64,000 nucleotides of DNA from Anaerobacillus isosaccharinicus (GCF_001866075.3 NZ_CP063356.1:4578164-4642163), one strand, 5' to 3'. Shown: positions 1 to 9,133, counted from the first letter of the stretch. A program made the numbers and translations. Notes: generated by a model not told the origin, from the letters alone.

Positions 1-1
1 A

Positions 2-676
2 TTAATTGCTTACTTTATCCATAATGGATTCAAAAACCAGTCCATCTGTTGTTTGGAGCTTTAAAGGTTCTCTTATTTCATCTAATCCTATCATAATATA
101 AGGAGTTTTATCTTTATCCTTACCCTCAACAATTTTAACAGTGATTTCAGTCGGTCCCCATTTACTTACTCTTTCAACTTCAATTTCTTTTCCTAAATAT
201 TGTTCGCCTAATATGAGCGTTACTTGTTTTTTACCTTCCGAAATAGTGGAAGTCCTATAATAGTTTACATACCTTTCTGCATTTTCTGTATATGGTGTTT
301 CTCCTTGATCAATAATCCAGTAACCTTGATCAGAATACATAACCAACCCAATCGTTGTAAAAAATATAATCGGCAAGATAACAAGAATAATTTTATCAAC
401 TTTCTTATATTCATGTGATTCCTGCCTACGCACTAATAATGGTAAAAGAAGGGTACCAACAATACTAACGATTAAAAAGCCTGCTGCTAAAAAGCCATAT
501 GCCATACCTTCAAAGCCACCAATCACTATTAAGCCATATGCAGTAACGACAATTGAAAAAAGAAATGTCGCCATTGGTGCTAAATAATACTTACCATTTA
601 TTTTAGATGCTAGAAAAGTAAACATAAAAATAATCGAGCCTAAAAAAATACCACCTAGCATGATTAAAAATACCAT
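2..676 (-). CDS. YesK-like membrane protein with C-terminal soluble domain
   Basis: A 224-residue protein. The first ~85 residues form three hydrophobic segments, the third rich in G/A/L/F and followed by LLVRRQ; this resembles the short YesK-like membrane family of Bacillus. A fourth membrane segment (about 95-112) leads into a soluble C-terminal part of about 110 residues that I do not recognise and that would lie outside the cell. The ATG has a good GGAGGT 7 nt upstream. It is the last gene seen of a minus-strand run of small membrane proteins; the stop is at the very edge of the window. Function unknown. The YesK assignment rests on overall pattern only. Confidence 0.6.
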   Translation of the reverse strand: MVFLIMLGGIFLGSIIFMFTFLASKINGKYYLAPMATFLFSIVVTAYGLIVIGGFEGMAYGFLAAGFLIVSIVGTLLLPLLVRRQESHEYKKVDKIILVILPIIFFTTIGLVMYSDQGYWIIDQGETPYTENAERYVNYYRTSTISEGKKQVTLILGEQYLGKEIEVERVSKWGPTEITVKIVEGKDKDKTPYIMIGLDEIREPLKLQTTDGLVFESIMDKVSN

Positions 677-1013
677 GTGAATACCTCCAATTTATGTATA
701 AGAATAATTGCAAAATATTGTCTAAGAATAAAATGACAATTAAATCTGAAACGAAAGAAACCAATACCCATTTTTTATTAAAAAAGGTGAAGGTGAATAA
801 AAGTAAGAAGACTGGGGCAGGCAGATAGCATAGGAAAATTCCTGACTGCAATGTATCAAGGATCATCGTTGCAGATGATTCCCAATCATAGTAACTAAAA
901 CTAGAGTATAAGACATAAAAAAGAATAATGGCTATTACAGCAATCAGTAATAGCTTTAAACCAGTGTTAAATTGTACTACCTTCTTTAGTAGTTTTATTT
1001 CAATATCTTTGAT
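603..1013 (-). CDS. Small membrane protein lacking a standard start codon
   Basis: An open frame runs from a TGA near 1022 to 603 and encodes two to three hydrophobic segments. There is no ATG, GTG or TTG until an internal ATG at 866 without a ribosome binding site. A strong GAGGTG (about 1018-1023) is correctly spaced for an ATC at 1011-1013, giving a start M(ATC)-K-D-I-E-I-K-L, followed by a membrane segment LKLLLIAVIAIILFYVLY. The C-terminal end overlaps the next gene by 74 nt, which is unusual, so the end may also be frameshifted. Either a rare-start gene or, more likely, one that lost its ATG and is decaying. No family recognised. Confidence 0.4.
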   Translation of the reverse strand: MKDIEIKLLKKVVQFNTGLKLLLIAVIAIILFYVLYSSFSYYDWESSATMILDTLQSGIFLCYLPAPVFLLLFTFTFFNKKWVLVSFVSDLIVILFLDNILQLFLYINWRYSHGIFNHARWYFFRLDYFYVYFSSI

Positions 1014-1106
1014 ATATTCACCTCAGGAAAATTGTCATTAATATCATTGGCATTTGTATTTTGCTCCCGTTATCTGAACAAGCAATAGCGTATATTAAGA
1101 ATTTAT

Positions 1107-1667
1107 TTAATCAATAATTGAAAAAGTAAGTTTTGAAATCAACTGATTTTTTGGTTCATAATACTCAAGTTGTTCATTTATTTCATCCAATATAATAAAA
1201 GAGCTAATTATATACTGCCCAGCCTGAGCCTTAATAGTTTCCTGAGTATCTTGATTTATTAATTCTTGGTTCCAGATAAACTCTTGCTCAATGGTTTCCT
1301 TTGAATCTAACACCACATGAACAAAATCATAATATGAACGACCAACTATATTAGTGATGTTCTCTTCTCCTAGTGGATTTAAAATCTGATACTTCGTTTC
1401 ATTTTGTCGCGCAACAACAACCCCAGCAATACCCACTTTTACATCTTTGTCGATTGGTATAAAAAGTTCGGTAGATTTATCATTATGATTTGTAATACTT
1501 ACTTTGACAACAACTTCTTCATTTAAAGAAAAATCTTCCTTTTCAATAGATAAATTTAATTCAATCCCTTCCATTTGCTCTGATATAGTGGTTGTACTAT
1601 TAGCTGAAGAACAAGATGATAGTACTAATATGATAATAGCAATTAAGCTTATTTTTTAAAAAATCAT
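1107..1667 (-). pseudogene. Lipoprotein gene with a stop at codon 4
   Basis: A GGGGGA ribosome binding site precedes ATG at 1665-1667, but the fourth codon is TAA (1656-1658) inside a T6A6 run. Past the stop the same frame encodes a textbook lipoprotein leader (LIAIIILVLSSC, lipobox L-S-S-C) and a mature domain of about 165 residues with several beta-strand-like segments (LNLSIEKEDF..., VKVSITNHND). Reading AAA instead of TAA would restore M-I-F-K-K-I-S-L, a normal leader, so one A-to-T change explains the break. An internal ATG at 1574 would give a 155-residue protein without the leader and has no ribosome binding site. The mature part loosely recalls BsuPI-type beta sandwich domains, but I would not assign it. 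Confidence 0.6.
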
Positions 1668-1810
1668 TTCAAATTCCCCCTCATTTTTTTAAAAAAAATA
1701 TACCTATAAATTGCATTTAGCTGACAAATTACCACTATTACAAATTGGTAAATATCCTGTTATTCAGTGGTAAGAACAATGTCAATCGGGTACATTTAGT
1801 TGGGCTGAAA

Positions 1811-2203
1811 TCACATCGATTTCTTCTCAACTGAAAAAGGAATGAAATAAAATATGATAAAGAATAACAATAATGAACTTAACATTGAAACCCAAAAGCT
1901 ATAAATTTTATCTAATTCAAATAATGAAATTACGTATACGCTAGGTAAATTAATAAATAAAATGATAAACATAATATCCATAAATTTCTTTTCTACATGA
2001 TGCTCTGTTCCACAGGTTTTACATAACGTCGCACTTTTACTAAAAGGGCTCCTAATTTCTTTTTTCGCAAATTGCTGTTCACAATTCACACATTGGGTAT
2101 TTCTTTTCACAAAACAATAAATCACATAAATTGTAAATAAAACAATCATAAAAATAGGAAAAAATTCATCGGGAATTTCAATAGAAAAAATCACATATAC
2201 CAA
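1811..2203 (-). CDS. Membrane protein with paired CxxC zinc-ribbon
   Basis: 130 residues: an N-terminal membrane segment (about 14-31), then a short zinc-ribbon-like insert with C-V-N-C and C-K-T-C separated by 19 residues, then two further membrane segments. The layout is like the small Bacillus membrane proteins known for a CxxC-x20-CxxC pattern. The ribbon would face the cytoplasm or the outside depending on topology, which I cannot settle. The start is TTG, supported by AGGAGGG about 6 nt upstream. Part of the minus-strand run of small membrane genes; function unknown. Confidence 0.6.
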   Translation of the reverse strand: MVYVIFSIEIPDEFFPIFMIVLFTIYVIYCFVKRNTQCVNCEQQFAKKEIRSPFSKSATLCKTCGTEHHVEKKFMDIMFIILFINLPSVYVISLFELDKIYSFWVSMLSSLLLFFIIFYFIPFSVEKKSM

Positions 2204-2325
2204 ATTATCCCTCCTAAAGCTTTCGTTAATAATTTGTCCTATACATTTGAAATTGCTTTAAAATATACAAACAACACTCATTAACATGTTGCCAAAAACT
2301 TGATTTATTAATGACTACCAACACA

Positions 2326-2625
2326 TTACCCTCGTTTCGCTCTTAACAAGCCCCACGATAAGACACAAGTAACACCAACAAAAATGATCTCAATTATATA
2401 AAATTCAAAGCTATTCAAATGGATCGTAAAAAATGTAGATGAATTGCCTGAATAAAAATATAACCAGATCCAAATATTAAAAAGCATGGTTACTGTAACA
2501 TGAACTATCGGTCCTACTAAAACCTTCTTTGTAAACCACGCTGATAAAGTTCCTAATAAGATAGTAAGTGGTATTACAACCACTTCTAAGACATAAGGGT
2601 CAAACCAGGTTGATACACTTATCAA
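2326..2625 (-). CDS. Small three-helix membrane protein
   Basis: 99 residues with three predicted membrane segments (about 12-30, 38-58, 74-94) and a basic C-terminus (LRAKRG). The start is TTG, preceded by the GAGGTG that also forms the end of the upstream gene (stop TGA at 2632), so the two genes lie 6 bp apart and are probably translated together. No family recognised. Confidence 0.55.
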   Translation of the reverse strand: MISVSTWFDPYVLEVVVIPLTILLGTLSAWFTKKVLVGPIVHVTVTMLFNIWIWLYFYSGNSSTFFTIHLNSFEFYIIEIIFVGVTCVLSWGLLRAKRG

Positions 2626-2631
2626 TCTATT

Positions 2632-3225
2632 TCACCTCGAAACTTTCCTCGCCCATAAATTGACGTGCAAATTTGTAATTGTCACTTCCACAATTGATTC
2701 TTCTACCAAATAGATATCTATCTCATTCCCTGAAGGAAATAAATAAAATCCAAATTCATCTCCATCTCGATAGTTTAAACCTGAAGAGCCTGAAGGGGAC
2801 AAAGCAAACGTCTTTCCTCGATACGTCGCTTTCGCCTCAGCATGAAATAGACTTGTAAAACCATTTTTCGAATAAGCATGTTCGATACCAGATACTAGTG
2901 TAGCGCCACTTAAACTATAATTACCACTTGATCTGAAGCTAACTTGATAATCCGATTTATTGTGAACAAATACTCTTGAAACATAAATTTGATTTTCTCC
3001 GTCATCATATAGAGTTTTTCCTTCGTTACTTGCAAAATCACTCAAATCAATTTCTACAACAAATTCCCCATCAACTGTGTGTGCATTATTAAAATAACCT
3101 TCAACATTATTTGATATATAACTAATTCCATTTATCCAAAGACCAAACAAGCCACTTAACGAGAGAATAAAGATTAATCCCATAATGCCGAAAATAATAG
3201 TAAATAACTTTTCTTTTGATTTAAT
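2632..3225 (-). CDS. Membrane-anchored protein, probable ATT start
   Basis: One N-terminal membrane segment followed by about 155 extracytoplasmic residues rich in S, G and Y (SFRSSGNYSLSGATLVSG). The first ATG in frame (3183) begins inside the membrane segment and has no ribosome binding site. A strong GAGGAGG at 3234-3240 points to ATT at 3223-3225, which gives the normal-looking start M(ATT)-K-S-K-E-K-L-F. Either a true ATT start, which is rare, or a lost ATG. It is followed after 6 bp by the small three-helix gene. No known family recognised. Confidence 0.5.
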   Translation of the reverse strand: MKSKEKLFTIIFGIMGLIFILSLSGLFGLWINGISYISNNVEGYFNNAHTVDGEFVVEIDLSDFASNEGKTLYDDGENQIYVSRVFVHNKSDYQVSFRSSGNYSLSGATLVSGIEHAYSKNGFTSLFHAEAKATYRGKTFALSPSGSSGLNYRDGDEFGFYLFPSGNEIDIYLVEESIVEVTITNLHVNLWARKVSR

Positions 3226-3329
3226 GTCAATTCCCTCCTCAAACTACTTTTTACCAACTCACATTTATAGGAATCTCTTAATTACCTCAACAAAAACAAT
3301 GCTCTAATCTCGAAAAAAATTTCATGGTT

Positions 3330-3923
3330 TTAAAATTGTCTTTTACTATTCGTAATTTGTTCATACCAATCTTTTAGTTCGATTTTTTTATTTAGGTGGG
3401 GCTCCGTTACTTTTAGTGCTAAGTTATTTTTAATAACCACTAAATGAAGTTCACCATCTACATCTAATAAGTAATAGTTTTTAAATGGGGTTGGATATAC
3501 GTCATTAATTTTTCCGTCGGTTAAATATTCTTTTTTAATAAAACTTACTTCTGCCTCACTTATTTCTTGAGTAATCTTGAAATTATTAAGACTTTCCTTT
3601 ATTTCTTCAGTAAAATTATTTGTCTTTTGCTTTTGAGGTAGATTATCAGCTTTTAAGTTTTTAGGTATATTAAAATATTCTTGACCTAAAATAGTTAACC
3701 CGATCACCGAAAGTAAAACTCCTATTATAAAAGGGAAACCAAGATGTAAACTTTGACTAACTTCATTACCATAATGATTGGCTCCAAAAATTGCATACCA
3801 TAACTTAGACTTTCCAACCCACATTGTTATACTTGACGCGTATATAGCAGCTGCGAAAATAATTGTTAAAGTAGTCAATAAACCACTTAACAAAATAAAC
3901 CCACCAATTACTACTTTTTTCAT
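3330..3923 (-). CDS. Two-helix membrane protein of unknown function
   Basis: 197 residues from ATG at 3923, chosen because AGGAGA lies 7 nt upstream; an ATG 75 nt earlier has no such site. It has an N-terminal membrane segment (about 5-26), a second one around 62-82 ending in G-L-T-I-L-G-Q-E-Y-F, and a charged cytoplasmic tail with a compact beta-rich end (NNYYLLDVDGELHLVVIKNNLALKV resembles a small beta-sheet domain). It is the first gene of the minus-strand membrane-protein run and follows a terminator at 4029-4058. Function unknown. Confidence 0.6.
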   Translation of the reverse strand: MKKVVIGGFILLSGLLTTLTIIFAAAIYASSITMWVGKSKLWYAIFGANHYGNEVSQSLHLGFPFIIGVLLSVIGLTILGQEYFNIPKNLKADNLPQKQKTNNFTEEIKESLNNFKITQEISEAEVSFIKKEYLTDGKINDVYPTPFKNYYLLDVDGELHLVVIKNNLALKVTEPHLNKKIELKDWYEQITNSKRQF

Positions 3924-4028
3924 TTTTATCTCTCCTCTTGACTCCTCATTCACCTGATTAAAAAACAAGTTTTCGGAGGTATTATTACATTTTATCATAT
4001 TTATAACATTATTTTCCTTTTTTACGAT

Positions 4029-4058
4029 AAAAAAGCTTTACTCCATCTTGAGTAAAGC
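4029..4058 (-). terminator. Rho-independent terminator
   Basis: GCTTTACTC and GAGTAAAGC form a 9-bp stem with a 6-nt loop, followed on the minus strand by a run of six T. It ends transcripts coming from the penicillin-binding protein operon before the small membrane-protein genes. Confidence 0.8.
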
Positions 4059-4080
4059 ACGTTAACGTTATTGGTTTTGT

Positions 4081-4258
4081 GGACATTGGGTACGTTATTT
4101 TCATGTGTAACGACATTTGTGAGTGATTATCGGACATCAGGTACGTTAATTGCTTCAAATCGATAGAAATTAGCGCATTTTTTGATCAATAACGTAACGT
4201 ATGTCCGCCAAATTCCCAAATACTCTGATCTTGCTAAAAATAACGGAATGAATGTCCA
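4081..4258. repeat. Palindromic CGGA-N7-TCCG-type repeat array, copy 1
   Basis: Four related units of about 20 bp: two reading GGACAT...GTACGTTA (4081-4099, 4131-4151) and two reading AATAACG...ATGTCC (4188-4207, 4239-4258), the reverse complement. Unit starts are 50, 57 and 51 bp apart, so the whole array is also one large inverted repeat. These copies are more diverged than the units at 23099, 24671 and 45491. It lies between the terminator and the end of the penicillin-binding protein gene. Confidence 0.75.
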
Positions 4259-4281
4259 CACTTCAACCTTCTTGAAGTAGC

Positions 4282-6300
4282 TTAATCTCGCCCTTTTCCT
4301 TTACCAGGCTTCTTCTCTTTGTCATTCCCTTTACCAGGTTTTTTATTTTTATCTTTTTCTTGATTCTTTTCTTTACCTGTTGGAGCCGTTTCTTTACTTT
4401 CCTTTTTCTCATCTTCACGGTAATTTTTCGGTATTTGAAAAGAGGAAATCGGTATATTTTGTAATGCATTAGACATGATAGCTTGAAAGATTTTTGCTGG
4501 GTGATTTCCGCCAGACGACTCCATAACATAGTTGGGGTCGACTTTGTCATAGCCAACCCAAACGGCTGTCACTAATTCTGGGGAATAGCCGACAAACCAG
4601 GCATCTCGCACTCCAGAAACACCTTGAAAAGCTGCTGTTGAAGGTAATTGTGTCGTTCCGGTTTTCCCTGCTGTTGGTCGGTTAAGTGCAGCATTTTTTC
4701 CTGTTCCCTCTTGAACGACATCGCTTAAAATCTGTGTCATTGTATACGCATTTTCTGGTTTCATTACTTGAACGTCTTCTTGCACAACCTCCAACAAAAT
4801 CTCACCTGTACTTGAGGTGATCCTCGTAATCGCATGGGCTTTCTTCATTGATCCTAAGTTCGGAAACATACTAAATGCTTGAGCCATATCTAACGGCGAG
4901 ACTCCTTCTGTAAAACCACCAAGTGCGATGCTTAAGTTTCGGTCGTCTCGATGCAGCGGGATACTAGATCTTTGAAGAAAATCAACACCAACGCCAACGC
5001 CCATTTCATGTAACAAAGCGACTGCTGGAACATTTATTGAATGAACTAATGCCTCATGTAACGTCACTCTTCCTCGGTAGCGGTCATTGAAATTTTTTGG
5101 TGAATAGCCGTTAAAATCTGATTTTTCATCAATAAGCATTGAGTTTCGCTTATAACCATTTTCTAACGCTGGTGCAAAAACTGCCAATGGTTTAATCGCC
5201 GAACCTGGCTGACGCTTTAACTGTGAAGCACGATTAAAGCCTCTGTATACATGGCTGCCACGATAGCCGATAAGGCCACGAACACCGCCTGTGTATGGAT
5301 CAATCACAACCGAAGCACTTTGCACCAGTTCGTCCCCAGTGCTGTTTGGAAAAAGTTCATTTGTCGTATACGTCATCTCGATTGCACTCTGCACAACAGG
5401 GTCCATTTGCGTAAAAATGTGCAAACCTCCCGTTAGGAGGTATTCTTCATTAAACCCATACTTATGAATAGCTTCCTCAATAACATAATCAACATATCCG
5501 GGATATTTACCTCTCAAGCCATCAAGTTCAAAGTTCCTGAGGATAATTTCTTCATTCACTGCTTTTTCATAGTCTTCTTTAGTCAGATAGTTTTGCTCAT
5601 ATAATAAAAGTAAAACTAAATTCCGTCGCTCTTTTGCTTTTTGTTCATTTTGAAAAGGAGAATAATGGGTTGGCGCTTTTGGTAGCGCGGCTAGTAGTGC
5701 TGCTTCAGACAACTTAATCTCCTGAACATCTTTACCAAAGTATACTTTCGCAGCATCTTGAATACCCCATGTTCCTTCTCCAAAATAAATTTGGTTTAAA
5801 TATAATTCTAAGATCGCTTCTTTACTATATTTGCGCTCAATTCGGTACGCAGTGACGATCTCATTGAACTTCCTCGTATACGTCCGTTCTGATGTAAAAA
5901 ATAAATTTTTCGCTAATTGTTGTGTAATCGTACTTCCACCTTGGACTACTGATCCAGCTCGAAAGTTCCGCCAAGCCGACCTAATAATGCCGCGAACATC
6001 AACACCCCAATGATCAAAAAAGCGTTGATCTTCCACAGCAATGATCGCATGAATAAGCTCGTCGGGAATTCTCGATAACGGCACTGATGTAAATCTGGAT
6101 GAAGATAATTCAGATGCAGCGTCACCGTTTTTATCAATGATAACTGTTGGCTTTGGAAGTGGTTCTTCTAGTTTACTAAGGTCGACCTGATAGGCTTCCT
6201 TAATAAGCATTGTTAATCCAATTCCCACTACTACGATAATAAGAGCAATAGCAATTAAGATTGGTTTTATTAACCGGCGCATGCGTTGTTGTATTCTCAT
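4282..6300 (-). CDS. Class A penicillin-binding protein (PBP1A family)
   Basis: Bifunctional peptidoglycan synthase, 672 residues, anchored by one N-terminal membrane helix (about 12-34) with the enzyme domains outside. Glycosyltransferase (GT51): E90-D-Q-R-F-F with the catalytic Glu, GGSTITQQLAKN (121-132), and R-K-F-N-E (143-147). Transpeptidase: S367-A-I-K370, S421-I-N, and K546-T-G-T, all intact. The last ~50 residues are a low-complexity Lys/Gly/Glu tail (PGKGNDKEKKPGKGKG), common in Bacillus PBPs and possibly wall-binding. Start ATG with GGAAGGTG upstream. It is probably co-transcribed with the two upstream membrane-anchored genes (7058-7798, 6327-7061), only 26 bp away. Which of PBP1A/2C/2D it matches best cannot be decided here. 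Confidence 0.95.
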   Translation of the reverse strand: MRIQQRMRRLIKPILIAIALIIVVVGIGLTMLIKEAYQVDLSKLEEPLPKPTVIIDKNGDAASELSSSRFTSVPLSRIPDELIHAIIAVEDQRFFDHWGVDVRGIIRSAWRNFRAGSVVQGGSTITQQLAKNLFFTSERTYTRKFNEIVTAYRIERKYSKEAILELYLNQIYFGEGTWGIQDAAKVYFGKDVQEIKLSEAALLAALPKAPTHYSPFQNEQKAKERRNLVLLLLYEQNYLTKEDYEKAVNEEIILRNFELDGLRGKYPGYVDYVIEEAIHKYGFNEEYLLTGGLHIFTQMDPVVQSAIEMTYTTNELFPNSTGDELVQSASVVIDPYTGGVRGLIGYRGSHVYRGFNRASQLKRQPGSAIKPLAVFAPALENGYKRNSMLIDEKSDFNGYSPKNFNDRYRGRVTLHEALVHSINVPAVALLHEMGVGVGVDFLQRSSIPLHRDDRNLSIALGGFTEGVSPLDMAQAFSMFPNLGSMKKAHAITRITSSTGEILLEVVQEDVQVMKPENAYTMTQILSDVVQEGTGKNAALNRPTAGKTGTTQLPSTAAFQGVSGVRDAWFVGYSPELVTAVWVGYDKVDPNYVMESSGGNHPAKIFQAIMSNALQNIPISSFQIPKNYREDEKKESKETAPTGKEKNQEKDKNKKPGKGNDKEKKPGKGKGRD

Positions 6301-6326
6301 TTGTTGATAGCACCTTCCTTTACTAC

Positions 6327-7061
6327 TTATTGGGATTCAAGATCACCTTCATTTAATATTCTAACAAAGTCAAGGTTAATATTTTTTTTGGTATAGCTGC
6401 TTCCATTGACAGACCTCTCAGGGAAATTACTTTCTCCATGTATATCAAAATGCATCCAGCCAATGTAACTCCGTTGCTGTCTAGGAAAAAGCCATGAGCT
6501 TTGGTTATTACCTTTTTCAAGTATTTTAAACGTGCTGATGACTTCTATCCATTCCTCGGAAAATGGCATGACTCCGTATGATTGATCTTGTAAAGAAATA
6601 GATGTCTTCATTTGGACTTTTGGTTCGTATCTATGAACTCCGTTACTGATAAAATAGCCTCTATCTCTTAGCAAGTAAAAATCGATATGGCTTAGTTGAT
6701 CTCTCGGATCCATATGCCAAAGAATATAGTGAGTCGATGGATCTTTTTCTTTAATTGACCAAATGATAGGTTCACCTCTTGTATCAACTCTCGCTAGTTT
6801 CCATTGATACATTTCAAAGACCCAAAAGCTTCTCCCGTAATGGTTCTGACTAGAAATAAAAGGAACAAAAGCATGTCGTTCATCAAGGTAGATGATCTCC
6901 TGAACAACACTGGCTTTCGCTTCAGGAAACAGTTGATTGATACTTTTAATAACAAGCTCATCATTTGGAAAAGTCTTAGGTATTAAAATATAGAAAAAAT
7001 AAATAACTACAGTTAAAGCTAAAATAACTATGCTAATCGCAGTGACTCGCTTTTTTCTCAT
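6327..7061 (-). CDS. Membrane-anchored protein of unknown function
   Basis: 244 residues: a basic start (MRKKR), one membrane helix (about 8-29), and a soluble part outside the membrane. The soluble part has repeated aromatic beta-strand motifs (SFWVFEMYQWKLARVDTRGEP, YILWHMDP). The start ATG overlaps the TGA of the upstream gene by 4 nt, so the two are translationally coupled and likely act together. The gene ends 26 bp before the PBP gene, suggesting a cell-envelope role. No family recognised. Confidence 0.7.
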   Translation of the reverse strand: MRKKRVTAISIVILALTVVIYFFYILIPKTFPNDELVIKSINQLFPEAKASVVQEIIYLDERHAFVPFISSQNHYGRSFWVFEMYQWKLARVDTRGEPIIWSIKEKDPSTHYILWHMDPRDQLSHIDFYLLRDRGYFISNGVHRYEPKVQMKTSISLQDQSYGVMPFSEEWIEVISTFKILEKGNNQSSWLFPRQQRSYIGWMHFDIHGESNFPERSVNGSSYTKKNINLDFVRILNEGDLESQ

Positions 7062-7798
7062 TGAAAAATCTCCCCCTCTAAAAACGCATCATCAGAGCGG
7101 AAATATACTTGTCTTTTTTCTGTTGTAATTAACAACCCTTTGCCATCATTTTCAATTAGTACAAGTGTTGCTATGCCACTTCCCCATTTTGAAGAAGTTC
7201 CAACGAGCTGGTACGGAAACCGTTCTTCTCGATCGGCTGGCTCAACATTTAAAATTATATCTTGATACCAGAAATCACTCTGTATTGGCTCATTCACCAT
7301 TGTTTGAAGTTGTTCCTTAAGCTTTTGGTTATTCAAGGTAACTTCATGTGCTGTTGGATGGATCTGTAGGATTGCCCCATCTTCAAATCGAGATAGATAG
7401 GTTGATAGCTCATTCTTAGGATACACCAAATTATGTAGTGGTATTGTTAGTAATGTAGTCACGATAAAAAGATAATTTACCCAAAACCCCAACCAAGCAA
7501 ATTTACGATACCTTTCCCAGCTGTTTCCTCTATCTTTCAAAATCCAATACAAAATCCAGACACCAAGTGGTAAAATCGCTACTTTTATCAGCGTATCAAA
7601 AATTGTTACGTTGAACGAAAATGAGAAGAGTCCCACGATAATAAGCATAACTGCTTTCCAAAGTCTTGGTTTTTCATGATTTTCTTGATAAATGCGAAAT
7701 ATAAAATAAGCAATCACACCCCATGCAAGGAGAGTAAAGATGATTGCTAGTATGTCGGTCGGAAATTCGAAACTAACTTGCAGCTGTAACACCTCCAA
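7058..7798 (-). CDS. Polytopic membrane protein, partner of the downstream gene
   Basis: About 240 residues: four hydrophobic segments in the first ~125 residues, then a soluble domain of ~115 residues with a TLVLIENDGKGLLITTEKRQ stretch. Overlaps the next gene by 4 nt. The start is unclear: the longest frame begins with TTG at 7798, but the GGAGGTG site lies inside the first codons and is correctly spaced for a CTG at 7783. GTG at 7792 is a third option. Function unknown; the coupled pair precedes a penicillin-binding protein gene. Confidence 0.65.
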   Translation of the reverse strand: MEVLQLQVSFEFPTDILAIIFTLLAWGVIAYFIFRIYQENHEKPRLWKAVMLIIVGLFSFSFNVTIFDTLIKVAILPLGVWILYWILKDRGNSWERYRKFAWLGFWVNYLFIVTTLLTIPLHNLVYPKNELSTYLSRFEDGAILQIHPTAHEVTLNNQKLKEQLQTMVNEPIQSDFWYQDIILNVEPADREERFPYQLVGTSSKWGSGIATLVLIENDGKGLLITTEKRQVYFRSDDAFLEGEIFQ

Positions 7799-8006
7799 TA
7801 TAGACCTTTTTCCTAATGGAAGAAATTTTCCTACATTATTGTATCATATTAGTGAAAACGGTCATGCAGTATTTTTTTTGCAATCGACATCCTTTCAAAA
7901 AAACTATTTTCCAAATAATTGTAACATAGTCTATATCATTTAATAGGTTTAAAAGAACTATAAAGAAGGTAGATACATAGTAGACGTTACTACAAAGGAG
8001 GAGACA

Positions 8007-8591
8007 ATGATGAAACAAAAAGCGTCAATATTACTCGCACCAATACTAGCAGTAGCAATGACATTTGGAGTTGCAGAACTGTCACCTAAAGCTTCAGCAG
8101 TAACCCATGTAGAAGTTAAAGAGGGAGATACTTTATGGGGAATTTCAGAGGAGTATGATCACATCACAGTAAATCATTTACTAGCTTCAAATCCCCATGT
8201 AGATCCATATGCATTACAAATTGGCACAGATATTAAGATTGAACTTGAGCCAATGCCAATTAATCACGATCAAGAACTTGTCACTTATTTAATTAAGCCA
8301 GGTGACACTCTATGGAGTATTGCCCAGCATTACGAAAGGGTAACAGTTCAAAAACTATTACACTTAAATGAAGGTATTGACCCGTACAATTTGCCGGTTG
8401 ACATGGTGCTATTCATCGCAGTACCTGAAGAACCACGAATGGTCTATCATACGATTCAACCTGGTAATACGTTCTATGAAATTGCGAGTGCCTATGATCA
8501 TGTAACTGTGGACGATTTACGTGCTGCAAATCCTAATGTAAATGAAAATGAATTAACCATTGGTTCGAAAATCGTTATTCCACTCGATTAG
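8007..8591 (+). CDS. Secreted protein with three LysM repeats
   Basis: 194 residues. Signal peptide (MMKQKASILLAPILAVAMTFGVAEL, cleavage after about A-S-A at 30). Then three LysM modules, each starting with a variant of V-K-x-G-D-T-L-W-x-I: about 35-80 (EGDTLWGIS), 90-138 (PGDTLWSIAQHY) and 148-193 (PGNTFYEIASAY). LysM binds the glycan of peptidoglycan, so this is a wall-bound protein with no visible catalytic domain. AAAGGAGGAG precedes two adjacent ATG codons; the second (8010) is equally possible. It is transcribed alone, divergent from the membrane pair at 7058-7798. Confidence 0.92.
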   Translation: MMKQKASILLAPILAVAMTFGVAELSPKASAVTHVEVKEGDTLWGISEEYDHITVNHLLASNPHVDPYALQIGTDIKIELEPMPINHDQELVTYLIKPGDTLWSIAQHYERVTVQKLLHLNEGIDPYNLPVDMVLFIAVPEEPRMVYHTIQPGNTFYEIASAYDHVTVDDLRAANPNVNENELTIGSKIVIPLD

Positions 8592-8596
8592 AAATG

Positions 8597-8627
8597 AAAG
8601 CCCCTTGTTTTTTTGGACAAGGGGCTT
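8597..8627. terminator. Stem-loop between convergent genes
   Basis: AAGCCCCTTGT and ACAAGGGGCTT form a perfect 11-bp stem between the LysM gene (+) and an acetyltransferase gene (-). The trailing T-runs are weak, but position and stem suggest a two-way terminator. Confidence 0.65.
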
Positions 8628-8644
8628 CTTGCAGACTCATAAAA

Positions 8645-9133
8645 TTATGATACTTTTAAAATCATTCGAACGGTTTTAAGAATATGGCCATCAAACTCAT
8701 CATCAAATTCATTCAACACTTCAAAACCTTTTGCTTTATAAAAGGTTCTGCCGCTTTGATTTTCCTTTTCAACATTTAAATAAATTTCTTTTATACCTTC
8801 AATGTCTTTGATTCCTTGTTCGAGCAACCCGGTCCCTATCCCTTTCCCTTGAAATTGGGGATCTAGATAAATCGCTGCTAATTCAACTTTTCCACCTTCT
8901 TTTACTGAAGAAAAGTTTGCAAAGCCAACGACATCCCCCTCCACTTCTGCAACAAAAATAAAAGAACGCTCCAAACGTGTTTGCATCATTTCATCACTGT
9001 ATGCGGAGCTCAGGAAATTTTCCTGAACTTCAATTGGGATAATCCCATTGTAAGTCGTATTCCAGCTTATTTTTGCTACTTGTTGAACCTGTTTTATATC
9101 CTTTGCTTGCATTTTACGAATTTTCAATTCCAT
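8645..9133 (-). CDS. GNAT-family N-acetyltransferase
   Basis: About 162 residues, single GNAT fold. The acetyl-CoA loop is visible as Q-F-Q-G-K-G-I-G-T-G-L-L (motif A Q-x-x-G-x-G/A), preceded by the strand VELAAIYLDP and followed by IYLNVEKENQSGRTFYKAKGF. The start is placed at the second ATG because the G7 run upstream acts as the ribosome binding site; the ATG at 9145 lies before that run. The substrate cannot be deduced. Confidence 0.85.
   Translation of the reverse strand: MELKIRKMQAKDIKQVQQVAKISWNTTYNGIIPIEVQENFLSSAYSDEMMQTRLERSFIFVAEVEGDVVGFANFSSVKEGGKVELAAIYLDPQFQGKGIGTGLLEQGIKDIEGIKEIYLNVEKENQSGRTFYKAKGFEVLNEFDDEFDGHILKTVRMILKVS

Noticed and set aside
1656-1658. TAA at codon 4 of the lipoprotein read as a recoding signal
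   Set aside because: TAA is not recoded as Sec, there is no SECIS-like stem and simple mutation explains it.
4263-4556. Open frame of 97 codons overlapping the PBP C-terminus
   Set aside because: Shadow of the Lys/Gly-rich tail in another frame; very basic and without a site.
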